DNA of 57,508 bases from an uncultured Lachnospiraceae bacterium (GCA_947626435.1 CANQSB010000020.1:1-57508); one strand, 5' to 3'; shown: positions 35,238 to 45,043, counted from the stretch's first letter. The notes: a model not told the origin generated them from the sequence alone. Numbers and translations are program-made.

Positions 35238-35770
35238 TTTCCAAAACATATGCCCAAGCGCTTTTTGAGCTGGCTGTCGAGGAAAATGCTGCTGCAAAAG
35301 TGTTGGAGGAGGCCACGGCGCTGCTCGATACAATCCGTCAGAATGAGGAGTTTGGCAGATTTATGAATCACCCCAAAATCCCCAAAGACGATAAGCTCCA
35401 GGTAGTCAAAAATGTTTTTGAGGGCAGATTGAGCAAAGAGCTGATTGGCTTTCTCGTCACCATCATTGAAAAAGACAGGTACAGCGAGATTGAGGCGATA
35501 CTTCTTGAAGTCATCGCAAGCATCAAGGAGTACAACAAAATCGGCACAGCCTATGTCACAACAGCCATAGCGCTTGAGGAAAAGGAAAAAAATGATATCG
35601 AACAGCGTCTGCTTGCTACCACCAAATATGATACGATCGAGTGCAGCTACAAGGTAGATAAGGACTTGATCGGAGGCATGGTTATCCAGATGGGTGACAA
35701 GGTTGTGGACAGCAGCATACGCACTAAGCTAAACAAGCTGGAGCGCGAGCTTTTGGCAATTCAGATGTAG
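35225..35770 (+). CDS. atpH: ATP synthase F1 subunit delta
   Basis: The stalk subunit joining b to the alpha3beta3 head. An N-terminal helical domain begins KLVSKTYAQALFELAVEE, and the C-terminal signature LIGGMVIQMGDKVVDSSIRTKLNKL is present. 181 aa. It starts inside the end of atpF, indicating translational coupling. Confidence 0.95.
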   Translation: MAKLVSKTYAQALFELAVEENAAAKVLEEATALLDTIRQNEEFGRFMNHPKIPKDDKLQVVKNVFEGRLSKELIGFLVTIIEKDRYSEIEAILLEVIASIKEYNKIGTAYVTTAIALEEKEKNDIEQRLLATTKYDTIECSYKVDKDLIGGMVIQMGDKVVDSSIRTKLNKLERELLAIQM

Positions 35771-35879
35771 TTCATGGCGATGGAAAACCTGCAGAATGTG
35801 TTTTCCGTTGTCGGCACGGACAGTTCGGCGGTCTGTCTGAGCTGTCAAAAAAATAGTAACAAGAAAGGTGCATATCAAT

Positions 35880-37385
35880 ATGAATTTAAGACCGGAAGAA
35901 ATAAGTTCTGTGATTAAAGAGCAGATTAAAAGATATGCCGCTGATTTAGAGGTATCAGAGGTTGGTACTGTCATTCAGGTGGCAGATGGTATTGCACGTG
36001 TACATGGGCTTGAAAAAGCGATGCAGGGCGAGCTTCTCGAGTTCCCGGGCGAGGTTTACGGCATGGTCATGAACCTTGAGGAGGACAATGTAGGCGCCGT
36101 TTTGCTGGGCAATTCAAAAAACATAAACGAGGGCGATACCGTAAAGACTACAGGGCGAGTTGTTGAGGTTCCCGTAGGCGACGCAATGCTCGGACGTGTA
36201 GTAAATTCTCTCGGACAGCCGATAGACGGCAAAGGCCCCATAAATACGGACAAATACCGTCAGATAGAGAGAGTGGCGTCAGGCGTTATCACAAGAAAAT
36301 CCGTAGATACGCCGCTGCAGACTGGTATTAAGGCTATTGATGCGATGGTTCCCATCGGCAGGGGGCAGCGTGAGCTGATTATCGGCGACAGACAGACTGG
36401 TAAGACGGCGATAGCTATAGACACCATCATCAATCAAAAAGGACAGAAAGTTAAGTGCATATATGTCGCAATTGGACAGAAAGCTTCTACGGTTGCGAGC
36501 ATAGTTAAGACACTCGAGGAGGCGGGCGCTATGGCGTACACCACGGTAGTAGCTTCCACAGCGAGCGAGCTTGCGCCGTTACAGTACATTGCGCCGTATG
36601 CGGGCTGCGCTATCGGCGAGGAGTGGATGGAGAACGGTGAAGACGTGCTCATTATATATGATGATTTGAGTAAGCACGCTACGGCATACCGTACACTCTC
36701 ATTGCTTCTGAGGCGTCCGCCCGGCAGAGAGGCTTACCCCGGAGATGTATTCTATCTTCATTCAAGGCTTCTCGAGAGAGCAGCGCGCATGAGCGAGGAA
36801 TACGGCGGAGGTTCTATTACGGCGCTTCCTATCATTGAGACACAGGCGGGCGACGTTTCCGCGTACATCCCGACAAACGTTATTTCGATTACAGACGGAC
36901 AGATTTACCTCGAGACAGAAATGTTTAACTCAGGCTTTAGACCTGCCGTAAACGCGGGCTTGTCAGTTTCGCGAGTTGGTGGTTCGGCGCAGATTAAGGC
37001 GATGAAGAAAATCGCGGCGCCTATCCGAGTAGAGCTTGCCCAGTATAGAGAGCTTGCAAGCTTTGCACAGTTCGGCTCAGAGCTTGATGCCGATACAAAG
37101 GAAAAGCTAGAGCAGGGCGTCAGAATCAAAGAGGTATTGAAGCAGCCGCAGTATAAGCCGATGCCTGTAGAGTATCAGGTTATCATCTTATTTGTAGCTA
37201 CAAGGAAATATCTGCTCGACATACCGGTAGAGGATATTACCAGATTTGAGACAGAGCTGTTTGAGTTCTTGGATACAAAGTATGCTCAGATTCCCCGCGC
37301 AATCAAGGAAACACAGGTAATCTCCGACGAGACGGAAAAAGAGCTTATTTCAGCTATAGAGGAATTTAAAGGACGCTTTAAATAA
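35880..37385 (+). CDS. atpA: ATP synthase F1 subunit alpha
   Basis: The non-catalytic nucleotide-binding subunit: Walker [21 protein letters not shown], and the family signature [22 protein letters not shown]. The ATG at 35880 gives the usual [16 protein letters not shown] start; a GTG 12 nt earlier is in frame but overlaps the AAAGGTG site. 501 aa. About 110 nt of non-coding leader separates it from atpH. Confidence 0.97.
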   Translation: MNLRPEEISSVIKEQIKRYAADLEVSEVGTVIQVADGIARVHGLEKAMQGELLEFPGEVYGMVMNLEEDNVGAVLLGNSKNINEGDTVKTTGRVVEVPVGDAMLGRVVNSLGQPIDGKGPINTDKYRQIERVASGVITRKSVDTPLQTGIKAIDAMVPIGRGQRELIIGDRQTGKTAIAIDTIINQKGQKVKCIYVAIGQKASTVASIVKTLEEAGAMAYTTVVASTASELAPLQYIAPYAGCAIGEEWMENGEDVLIIYDDLSKHATAYRTLSLLLRRPPGREAYPGDVFYLHSRLLERAARMSEEYGGGSITALPIIETQAGDVSAYIPTNVISITDGQIYLETEMFNSGFRPAVNAGLSVSRVGGSAQIKAMKKIAAPIRVELAQYRELASFAQFGSELDADTKEKLEQGVRIKEVLKQPQYKPMPVEYQVIILFVATRKYLLDIPVEDITRFETELFEFLDTKYAQIPRAIKETQVISDETEKELISAIEEFKGRFK

Positions 37386-37416
37386 GAGGTGTTCCGTATA
37401 AGAAAGGAGTTTTCAT

Positions 37417-38271
37417 ATGGCCTCAATGAGAGATATTAAAAGGCGTAGAGGCTCCGTACAGAGTACGCAGCAGATTACCAAGGCCATGAAGCTTGTTTCC
37501 ACAGTCAAACTGCAGAGAGCCAAGGGGCGCGCGGAGAGATCCAAGACGTACTTCAAATGCATGTATGATACGGTGGTTTCTATGCTTTCTAAAGCGGGAG
37601 AGATTAATCACCCTTATCTTAAGGCGGGCGAGTCGGCAAAGAAGGCGGTAATAGTGATTACAGCCAACAGGGGACTTGCAGGCGGCTATAACTCCAACAT
37701 TGTTAAGCTTGTCAAAAACAATGAGGACTGGAAAAAAGAGGATTTGATAATCTATCCTATAGGCAGCAAGGGCAGAGATGCGTTTGCGAGGGCAGGCTAC
37801 GAGCTGGGCACGGACTATTCCGATGCCATTGAGGAGCCTATCTACGTAGATGCTATGAAAATCAGCCAGCAGGTGCTTGACGACTTTTCACAGGGCAGGG
37901 TAGGCGAGATTTATATCGCGTACACAGGCTTCAAGAACACTGTCACGCATATACCTACATTATTAAAGCTGCTTCCTATTAAATTAGAGGACGAGCGCAC
38001 GGCGGAGGACAAAGCTGTATTGGATTTTGAACCTGAGACGGAGGAAGCGGTCGAGCTGATTATACCGAAGTATATCACAAGCCTGATTTACGGCGCGATG
38101 ATAGAGTCGGTTGCCAGCGAGAACGGCGCGCGTATGCAGGCGATGGATTCAGCTACGAGCAACGCAGAGGAAATGATCGATAAGCTGTCATTACTCTACA
38201 ACAGGGCGCGTCAGAGCTCTATTACACAGGAATTAACGGAAATTATCGCAGGCGCGGAGGCTATTTCATAG
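37417..38271 (+). CDS. atpG: ATP synthase F1 subunit gamma
   Basis: The central rotor shaft. The conserved N terminus MRDIKRRRGSVQSTQQITKAMK and the C-terminal ASENGARMQAMDSATSNAEEMI pattern are present. 284 aa. AGAAAGGAG precedes the ATG. Confidence 0.97.
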   Translation: MASMRDIKRRRGSVQSTQQITKAMKLVSTVKLQRAKGRAERSKTYFKCMYDTVVSMLSKAGEINHPYLKAGESAKKAVIVITANRGLAGGYNSNIVKLVKNNEDWKKEDLIIYPIGSKGRDAFARAGYELGTDYSDAIEEPIYVDAMKISQQVLDDFSQGRVGEIYIAYTGFKNTVTHIPTLLKLLPIKLEDERTAEDKAVLDFEPETEEAVELIIPKYITSLIYGAMIESVASENGARMQAMDSATSNAEEMIDKLSLLYNRARQSSITQELTEIIAGAEAIS

Positions 38272-38332
38272 CCCTGCCGCTTACGGTATTAAGGATTTCA
38301 GGCGTTTGCAGCAGCCTGTTATAGAATTTTAA

Positions 38333-39745
<1,413 letters not shown>

Positions 39746-39777
39746 TCGTCATAATTAGAAAGGGCATGGTTATCAAG

Positions 39778-40179
39778 ATGGCAGAGAGATTTAAACTTAC
39801 GATTGTGACGCCCGACCGTGAATTTTACAGTGATGATGCGGATATGGTTGAGTTCAATACGACCGAGGGTGAAATCGGTATCTATCAAGGTCATGCACCG
39901 TTGACGGTTATCGTAAAACCCGGCATTTTGACTATAACGCAGGGCGAAACAGTTAAAAACGCGGCGCTGCACGCAGGCTTTGTCCAGATATTGCCCGAGG
40001 AAGTGACAATCCTTGCGGAAATAATAGAGTGGCCGAGTGAGATTGACACGCAGCGTGCCGAGGCCGCAAGAGAGAGAGCAGAAAACAGGCTGAAGGACAG
40101 AAGCCACATAGACGTGGCGCGGGCGGAGGCGGCGCTTATGCGCTCAATCGCGCGAATCAATGCCGCAAAGCTGCAGTAA
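39778..40179 (+). CDS. atpC: ATP synthase F1 subunit epsilon
   Basis: The rotor-stalk and regulatory subunit: N-terminal beta barrel (FKLTIVTPDREFYSDDADMVEFNTTEGEIGIYQGHAPL) and C-terminal helical hairpin (AEAARERAENRL and ARAEAALMRSIARINAA). I chose the ATG at 39778 to match the family start; an in-frame ATG at 39766 lies too close to AAAGGG. It is the last operon gene. The cargo hotspot begins ~130 nt downstream. Confidence 0.94.
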   Translation: MAERFKLTIVTPDREFYSDDADMVEFNTTEGEIGIYQGHAPLTVIVKPGILTITQGETVKNAALHAGFVQILPEEVTILAEIIEWPSEIDTQRAEAARERAENRLKDRSHIDVARAEAALMRSIARINAAKLQ

Positions 40180-40312
40180 ATAAGATGCTCGGCAATGCTA
40201 TGTGCAGGCGGACATATGATGTATATGCTGGTTTGCGATGCGTGTTGATTTATTATTGATATTGGGTTCGGATTAATTGTGTCAGTATGGCTGATTACAG
40301 CCGTATAACTGT

Positions 40313-40552
40313 TCACAGACATAAAGGGAAACGCATATGATAATCATAAAAAGAGAAGGACTTGGATTATGGATTATTATAGGGCGTTTCCTTTTTATTT
40401 GGGATATCAGGGCTACAGCCGCTGGAGCAGCGCGTCTGAAATAATAGTCAGATTTAATTCAGAGTGGTCTGGAAAATTTTGGCGCCTTGGTGCGTATTCC
40501 GTCTATATGTTCAAATAAATCATCCTTGATTGGTGAGCGCATTGGATCAAGT
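40313..40552 (+). repeat. Hotspot direct repeat, copy 1
   Basis: 240 bases that match 41309-41548 without gaps and with a few mismatches. The first ~125 also match 43122-43247. It joins the leader and 5' end of the small gene intact at 43178 to the 3' end of the NYN gene. Confidence 0.9.
40369..40518 (+). pseudogene. Truncated 5' copy of the gene at 43178
   Basis: The first ~23 codons (MDYYRAFPFYLGYQGYSRWS) copy the intact gene at 43178-43639. The frame then runs antisense through the end of the NYN gene to a TAA at codon 50. It keeps the leader but has lost the body of the gene. Confidence 0.8.
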
Positions 40553-41121
40553 ATGAAATCAATGCCTTCACGTCTTGCTTGCTTGGCAGCAGGGACAAAG
40601 TCGCTGTCGCCCGATATTAGAATTATGCGGTCAACTTGTTTTTTGAAAGCAAGGGATGATATATCAACGCCAATTCGCATATCAACGCCTTTTTGGGAAA
40701 CAGATAAGGAAAAGTCTTTTTCCGATAGGTCTGCAATTTCTAAAGTGCCATTGATTATTTTTCTAAATGAGTCAGGCTTAATATTGAAGCATGCCTGTTC
40801 CTCGGCCAGCCGTCCTAGGCGTAAGGCAAATTTTCTTTGATGCTTAAGCTCTTTAAAAAATTCATTAGCCCATGTATAATCGGGTGTTTTGCCTAAATCG
40901 ACAGCCTTTTTCAACAGAGGATGGTATACCATTTTGTTTATCGGAGGACAGTCATAATAGAATACTCTATACAGTTCAGCGCCCTCCTTTTCTTCTTTTA
41001 TGTGACGGTGGCAGTATGACGAAAGCTCCTTTGCCCGCTCCGCAGGTTTTTTGTCTCCCAAAAGGGTATAGGCTCGTTTTCTGTAAAAAGCACCATCTAC
41101 TAAAATGGCTGTTCTAATCAT
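40459..41121 (-). CDS. NYN-domain (LabA/PIN-like) nuclease family protein
   Basis: A 220-aa protein of the NYN/LabA type, predicted metal-dependent RNases of the PIN-like fold. Acidic site motifs are visible: AILVDGAFYRKR (N-terminal Asp), GVDMRIGVDISSLAF, and VDRIILISGDSDFVPAAKQARREG. A middle insertion (HPLLKKAVDLGKTPDY) is typical for this subgroup. AAAGGAG precedes the start, and a good promoter with a 110-base structured leader lies upstream. It is framed by two copies of a 240-bp repeat, so it looks like inserted cargo. Defence or RNA processing is inference. Confidence 0.9.
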   Translation of the reverse strand: MIRTAILVDGAFYRKRAYTLLGDKKPAERAKELSSYCHRHIKEEKEGAELYRVFYYDCPPINKMVYHPLLKKAVDLGKTPDYTWANEFFKELKHQRKFALRLGRLAEEQACFNIKPDSFRKIINGTLEIADLSEKDFSLSVSQKGVDMRIGVDISSLAFKKQVDRIILISGDSDFVPAAKQARREGIDFILDPMRSPIKDDLFEHIDGIRTKAPKFSRPL

Positions 41122-41140
41122 AATATTCTCCTTTGCAAAA

Positions 41141-41194
41141 ATATCCCTAGTCTCATCACTTCCCTTATAGTGGGAGGATTACTGCTAGGGATAT
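41141..41194 (-). promoter_or_regulatory. Inverted repeat in the NYN gene leader
   Basis: Perfect 10-bp arms (atatccctag at 41141, ctagggatat at 41185) are separated by 34 bases, between the promoter and the ribosome site. It could be an attenuator-like hairpin or an operator. Confidence 0.6.
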
Positions 41195-41240
41195 ACTTTC
41201 AAGCTTATATGGGGCATAAAAACGCACACCATATATTTTT

Positions 41241-41268
41241 ATTATATCCATATTAAATGGAAAGTCAA
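41241..41268 (-). promoter_or_regulatory. Sigma-A promoter of the NYN gene
   Basis: On the minus strand TTGACT and a perfect TATAAT are separated by 16 nt. Confidence 0.75.
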
Positions 41269-41364
41269 CCGAAAAATAATTCTTTTATTTTCTTCTTTTA
41301 TGTTTAGCTCACAGAAATAGAGGGAAACGCATATGATAATCATAAAAAGAGAAGGACTTGGATT

Positions 41365-41436
41365 ATGGATTATTATAGGGCGTTTCCTTTTTATTCGGGA
41401 TATCAGGGCTACAGCCGCTGGAGCAGCGTGCCCTAA
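41365..41436 (+). pseudogene. Second truncated 5' copy of the gene at 43178
   Basis: 23 codons (MDYYRAFPFYSGYQGYSRWS, then SVP) followed by TAA where the intact gene continues. The leader matches the intact gene more closely than copy 1 does. Confidence 0.8.
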
Positions 41437-41454
41437 ATAATAGTCAGATTTAAT

Positions 41455-41548
41455 TCAGAGTGGTCTGGAAAATTTTGGCGCCTTGGTGCGTATTCCGTCT
41501 ATATGTTCAAATAAATCATCCTTGATTGGTGAGCGCATTGGATCAAGT
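41455..41548 (-). pseudogene. 3' fragment of a NYN gene
   Basis: The last ~31 codons of the NYN gene only, near-identical to 40459-40552. The upstream part is missing, replaced by the end of the three-gene module. Confidence 0.85.
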
Positions 41549-41610
41549 TTTAACGCAAATTTTAAATTTTTCCTGTCAGCAAAATATCGGAAAGCGCAGA
41601 ACCAATCCTA

Positions 41611-42000
41611 TTATGTCCACTTAACTTCCGATTCATAAACTACTACTTCTGAATTATCCGCCAAAATCAAAGCATTTAGCTGTCCCAATGGAACTTTGTC
41701 CTCGTTTTCAAAAATTTCCGCATGATAAATATTAGATGATGTTTCAGGAATTACAGCCATACTGTTATCAATACATACATCCGCCCCCACTCTGACTAAT
41801 CCCTTAAACCTTATATCAAATCGTTCCTTAAACTTTTTAATAATTGTATCCTCGCTTCTGTCTCCATCTCTGTCTACTGAAACACCATTGTCTTGTTTAA
41901 AAAGAGCAGATGTCGGTCTGCCATTTTCATCCATAGAATTAGGCTGCGATCTTTTTATTACCCTATATAACAATTCATTTCTCTGTACAGTTTCTTCCAT
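41611..42000 (-). CDS. Uncharacterised protein, third gene of a cargo module
   Basis: A 129-aa soluble protein with no recognised motif. Notable stretches are MDENGRPTSALFKQDNGVSVDRDGDRSED and DVCIDNSMAVIPETSSNIYHAEIF. It overlaps the preceding gene by 26 bases, so translation is probably coupled; GGAG lies ~15 nt before the ATG. The three genes read as one unit on the minus strand. No function can be assigned. Confidence 0.75.
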   Translation of the reverse strand: MEETVQRNELLYRVIKRSQPNSMDENGRPTSALFKQDNGVSVDRDGDRSEDTIIKKFKERFDIRFKGLVRVGADVCIDNSMAVIPETSSNIYHAEIFENEDKVPLGQLNALILADNSEVVVYESEVKWT

Positions 42001-42538
42001 AAAAATTATCTACAATCTCCTTAATTCTATTATCTTCTGAATCTGTTAATTCCAATTCGATTGCATTTGAATATTGCCTTTTAGGAACCTGCAAACACAT
42101 AGTCTTATTTTCAAAAATTTCAAACTCTAAATAACTTTTATCGCTCAATTCATACTGAAACTGTATGCTGCTTCTCCCTGTTGGATAAATTGACGGCTGT
42201 ACGGTAAGCACATTCACTATTCGCATACATTTGTCAATTAATATGCTTGAAAAAGGCTTTGCTCCATATCCATTCCAATCGAATGCCAAATTTTCTATAT
42301 CTTTCAGTCGTATAATACTCTTAATAACTTCTGGCTTCATAAACAATAATCCACTTCTGCCGTCATAAATAAACATCGAAACAGACCCATTGGTTTTGTT
42401 ATTACTATGCCATATAATGTTGCCAATATTCATATTGTTACTATTAAAAATTTCAAGATATGTATTATTTGCATCAACTCTGGCACTACTTTCAAAAAAA
42501 TTAGAATCATTTGATAATCTTACGCAATTTGTTATCAT
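41975..42538 (-). CDS. Uncharacterised protein, second gene of a cargo module
   Basis: A 187-aa soluble protein. Residues ~85-150 hold a distinct conserved-looking stretch: LAFDWNGYGAKPFSSILIDKCMRI, QPSIYPTGRSSIQFQYEL and KSYLEFEIFENK. I have a recollection of this WNGYGAKPF pattern in uncharacterised bacterial proteins but no function. It starts three bases after the upstream stop and runs into the next gene. Confidence 0.78.
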   Translation of the reverse strand: MITNCVRLSNDSNFFESSARVDANNTYLEIFNSNNMNIGNIIWHSNNKTNGSVSMFIYDGRSGLLFMKPEVIKSIIRLKDIENLAFDWNGYGAKPFSSILIDKCMRIVNVLTVQPSIYPTGRSSIQFQYELSDKSYLEFEIFENKTMCLQVPKRQYSNAIELELTDSEDNRIKEIVDNFYGRNCTEK

Positions 42539-42541
42539 ACT

Positions 42542-42943
42542 CTATTCATTCTTTCCTTTTGCAAATATATAATATTCACCCATACTTGTTCCATCCAATA
42601 TTACTTCAGTTGAATATAATCCCGACTTTTTAAAATTAACATTCTGCAATCCTGCTGCCACGTTTATTCCTATCTGGTCATCTGGCAAATTACTGCTTTC
42701 GTCTTTTATATATGAGACTATTGCATTTTTAATTTCCGCAATTACTTCTTTATCAGGATCTTTAAACCTAATATTAACGGAGTGTTCTCCTTCTGCAATA
42801 TTTAATAGTGAGAAGTTGATTGAAAAAGAAAAAAGTCCTGGAATATATTCTGGATTTATGACACTTAGCAATCCGACTATATCCGTTCTTTCCTCCATTG
42901 CATTTACATTCAGACAATATAAAAAATTTTTAATTTCTGCCAT
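42542..42943 (-). CDS. Uncharacterised protein (DUF6941-like), first gene of a cargo module
   Basis: A 134-aa soluble protein: AEIKNFLYCLNVNAMEERTDIVGLLSVI, then FSFSINFSLLNIAEGEHSVNIRFKDPD and a C-terminal GLYSTEVILDGTSMGEYYIFAKG. It resembles DUF6941 proteins, a beta-sandwich-like family of unknown role; this is tentative. The ATG follows GGGAG. An ATG 30 nt earlier is in frame but has no site. Confidence 0.75.
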   Translation of the reverse strand: MAEIKNFLYCLNVNAMEERTDIVGLLSVINPEYIPGLFSFSINFSLLNIAEGEHSVNIRFKDPDKEVIAEIKNAIVSYIKDESSNLPDDQIGINVAAGLQNVNFKKSGLYSTEVILDGTSMGEYYIFAKGKNE

Positions 42944-43177
42944 AATAATCTCCCTATTCTTTGGTAATACCAATTATATTTGTTTAAACGTGCTGGTCTT
43001 CTATTTTCAAAACATCATTCCATTTTATTATATCAGAATCCTTAAAATTAACAACATATTTTTTATGTTTTACTAATTTCCTAATTTTTCAGTCCTTTTG
43101 TTTTCTTCATTTATGTTTAGTTCACAGAAATAGAGGGAAACGCATATGATAATCATAAAAAGAGAAGGACTTGGATT

Positions 43178-43639
43178 ATGGATTATTATAGGGCGTTTCC
43201 TTTTTATTCGGGATATCAGGGTTACAGCCGTTGGAGCAGTGTGCCCGAGGTGAACGAGGACAGGATAGCGGAAGACTTGGATTATCTACGGCAGATGTAT
43301 CCGTCATATGCTAAAAAGTACCAATGTGTAATATCAAGCGCGGTTGACAAGATGGACTATGATGGCAGCTTTATATACGACCAGTACCCCGACAAGCTCA
43401 CCATGCAGCGCATGGTATCAGGCATAATGGCGGTTATTAAGACAAATGAGGAAAAGGATATGGAAAAGGAAAAAGTGGGTGACATAGAAGGCGGGGACTG
43501 TGCCTGCGAAAGCAGGACGCAGAGCGAACGGCAGCCATGGGAGGAAAAAGAGCCATGGATAAAGGAGCTTGTCACGCTTGTCATGTTTTATGAAATACTT
43601 GGCAGGAGACGGAAAAAGCGGAGTTACTTTTTTACATAA
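43178..43639 (+). CDS. Small Tyr-rich N-terminus protein, intact hotspot gene
   Basis: A 153-aa protein of unknown function: an aromatic N terminus (MDYYRAFPFYSGYQGYSRWS), a helical middle with DLDYLRQMYPSYAKKYQCVISSAVDKMDYDGSFIYDQYP, an acidic linker and a very basic end. It sits downstream of the ATP synthase operon, from which it is now separated by 3 kb of cargo. Its leader and first ~23 codons are repeated twice upstream. It seems to be the native resident gene used as an insertion site. Confidence 0.75.
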   Translation: MDYYRAFPFYSGYQGYSRWSSVPEVNEDRIAEDLDYLRQMYPSYAKKYQCVISSAVDKMDYDGSFIYDQYPDKLTMQRMVSGIMAVIKTNEEKDMEKEKVGDIEGGDCACESRTQSERQPWEEKEPWIKELVTLVMFYEILGRRRKKRSYFFT

Positions 43640-43647
43640 TTTGGCGC

Positions 43648-43701
43648 AAAAAGCTGCTGCGGGACGAATAAGAAATCATTCGCCAGGCAGCGGCTTTTTT
43701 A
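43648..43701 (+). terminator. Intrinsic terminator
   Basis: Arms aaaaagctgctgc and gcagcggctttttt (G-U pairs) enclose an inner hairpin, followed by a T-rich tract, right after the hotspot gene. It would also separate that gene from the invertible segment. Confidence 0.75.
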
Positions 43702-43745
43702 TTTTATAATGTGATATAATAATATGGAATAAAACATAAATAAAA

Positions 43746-43773
43746 ATGCAACACTTTAAATAAAATGTTGCAT
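43746..43773. repeat. Left recombination site of the invertible segment
   Basis: A 28-bp near-palindrome with ATGCAAC and GTTGCAT arms and core AAAT. It matches the right site at 44716-44743 in 26 of 28 positions when inverted, including the core. Confidence 0.85.
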
Positions 43774-43803
43774 TTTCCAGCGTCAATTATCTCTACACCC
43801 TAT

Positions 43804-43830
43804 ATATCGGTTTATAATCGGAATACTTTA
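43804..43830 (-). promoter_or_regulatory. Flagellar sigma (sigma-D/sigma-28) promoter inside the invertible segment
   Basis: Minus-strand TAAA-N15-ACCGATAT, against the sigma-D consensus TAAA-N15-GCCGATAT. It points left, away from csrA and flagellin, and would start RNA ~25 bases inside the left site. The rest of the 43774-44047 gap is A+T-rich with no gene. Confidence 0.75.
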
Positions 43831-44047
43831 CCCCTTATTTGAAAAATTTTTAATTTTATTTGAGAAAATATATTGTCTGATGTGATTGAGATTGTCCTAA
43901 AATGCTGTGTACATCTTAAAAAAGGGCATAGAAATCCCTTATGGAAGCAGACTTTCTATAAAGAAGCGTAATAATATAAGCGCGAGAGCATTTCGCGCAC
44001 ATAAAATTATAAATTAATACGAGCTATATTATCTGGAAATTATATCG

Positions 44048-44638
44048 TCAGAGCGCGACTTTCATAAACACCTTGTCGCGCTCATCCTGGTCTATTCCAA
44101 GATAGCGCTTTGTAATCGCAAATGACGAATGATTGTATATATTCATAATCAAAATCGAGGAAATTTTGCAGAGCGCGGCAAAATATCCAAAGGTTTTCCG
44201 CAGTGAATGGCATCCGATGTTTCCCTCTATTTTGAGTATTTGAGCGGCTTCTTTTATAATCCGGTATGCCTGTGAACGGCTAAGCGGCTTGTTCACGCTC
44301 TTTCTTCCCAGAAAAATGTAATGTTCCGCGCTGATTTTGACAGTTTCGAGCTTATAATGTTTCATCAGCTTTTCCAGTGCGCACAGTGCGCCCTTATTCA
44401 AAAATATCATGTTTTTCTTGTGTGTTTTCTTTTCCGTAAGCTCAATGTGTTTCTTAAATCGGCGTCTGTCAAAATCGTAAACATCTCCCCACTTTAAATT
44501 AAGAATATCGCTTATGCGCAGCGCGGTATTTATTCCCACGCAGAATAAGGCGTAATTGCGTATCTCATTTCTTCCCAAAAAGTATTTTTTCATCGCTTCT
44601 ATTTTCTTCCTGTTTTTGATAGGTGACATTGTTCCCAT
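44048..44638 (-). CDS. FimB/FimE-type tyrosine recombinase (invertase)
   Basis: A 196-aa tyrosine recombinase consisting almost only of the catalytic domain, the size of FimB/FimE. The catalytic residues are all present: Arg41 in TALRISD, a Lys in TEKKTHKKN, His144 and Arg147 in CHSLRKTFG, His170 in YNHSSF and Tyr179 in KRYLGI. Recombinases of this size typically flip short DNA segments that carry promoters. It lies inside a segment bounded by two inverted 28-bp sites and next to a flagellar promoter. GGGAGG precedes the ATG. Target choice is inferred from position. Confidence 0.93.
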   Translation of the reverse strand: MGTMSPIKNRKKIEAMKKYFLGRNEIRNYALFCVGINTALRISDILNLKWGDVYDFDRRRFKKHIELTEKKTHKKNMIFLNKGALCALEKLMKHYKLETVKISAEHYIFLGRKSVNKPLSRSQAYRIIKEAAQILKIEGNIGCHSLRKTFGYFAALCKISSILIMNIYNHSSFAITKRYLGIDQDERDKVFMKVAL

Positions 44639-44715
44639 AATATTTTCCTCCCTAAACGCTTCCTTGCGTCAGTGCACTTTAATTTTAGCACAGATTTGCC
44701 CGTCATACATATCAA

Positions 44716-44743
44716 ATGCAACACTTTATTTAAAATGTTGCAT
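44716..44743. repeat. Right recombination site of the invertible segment
   Basis: A 28-bp near-palindrome with the same arms as the left site but core ATTT, the reverse complement of AAAT. It lies 85 bases upstream of csrA. Confidence 0.85.
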
Positions 44744-44827
44744 TTGATAAAGACCCAGGATAAATCAAAGAGGATAGGCTTTCACCAGGATGAATAAAGG
44801 CTTTGAAGAAAACAAGGAGGTTTTTAT

Positions 44828-45043
44828 ATGCTGATGCTTACAGTACCGAAAGAAGAATATTTATTGATAGGAAATAATATCAAGATTACCTTTCTTGGCG
44901 GGAATGACAGGCAACTTAAGGTGATGATAGACGCTCCGAAAGATATAAATGTCGCGAGAGGCAGAGCTATCAAAAAGCGTGCGATAAAAAGAGCGGCTAA
45001 TAAGGCGGCAGAAACAGCAGAAGCAGAGGCACAGGAAATATAA
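44828..45043 (+). CDS. csrA: CsrA-type RNA-binding translational regulator
   Basis: A 71-aa protein. The first ~50 residues match CsrA: MLMLTVPKEEYLLIGNNIKITFLG and KVMIDAPKDINVARG, including the conserved Arg of the RNA-binding face. An alanine/lysine-rich tail (~22 residues) is longer than usual. CsrA blocks translation by binding GGA hairpins near ribosome sites, and its best-known Gram-positive target is flagellin mRNA. The flagellin gene is next, 220 nt downstream, with a GGA hairpin in between. No fliW, the usual antagonist, is in the window. AAGGAGG precedes the ATG. Confidence 0.9.
   Translation: MLMLTVPKEEYLLIGNNIKITFLGGNDRQLKVMIDAPKDINVARGRAIKKRAIKRAANKAAETAEAEAQEI

Larger units (their letters stand above)
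41309..41548 (+). repeat. Hotspot direct repeat, copy 2
   Basis: The second copy of the 240-bp repeat, offset 996 bases from copy 1. After 41548 the NYN sequence stops abruptly and unrelated sequence leading to the three-gene module begins. Confidence 0.9.

Noticed and set aside
43746-44743. Reading the two 28-bp sites as direct repeats (excision element)
   Set aside because: They also match at 26 of 28 as direct repeats, but the mismatches then fall in the central core, where tyrosine recombinases need identity. Inverted alignment keeps the core identical.
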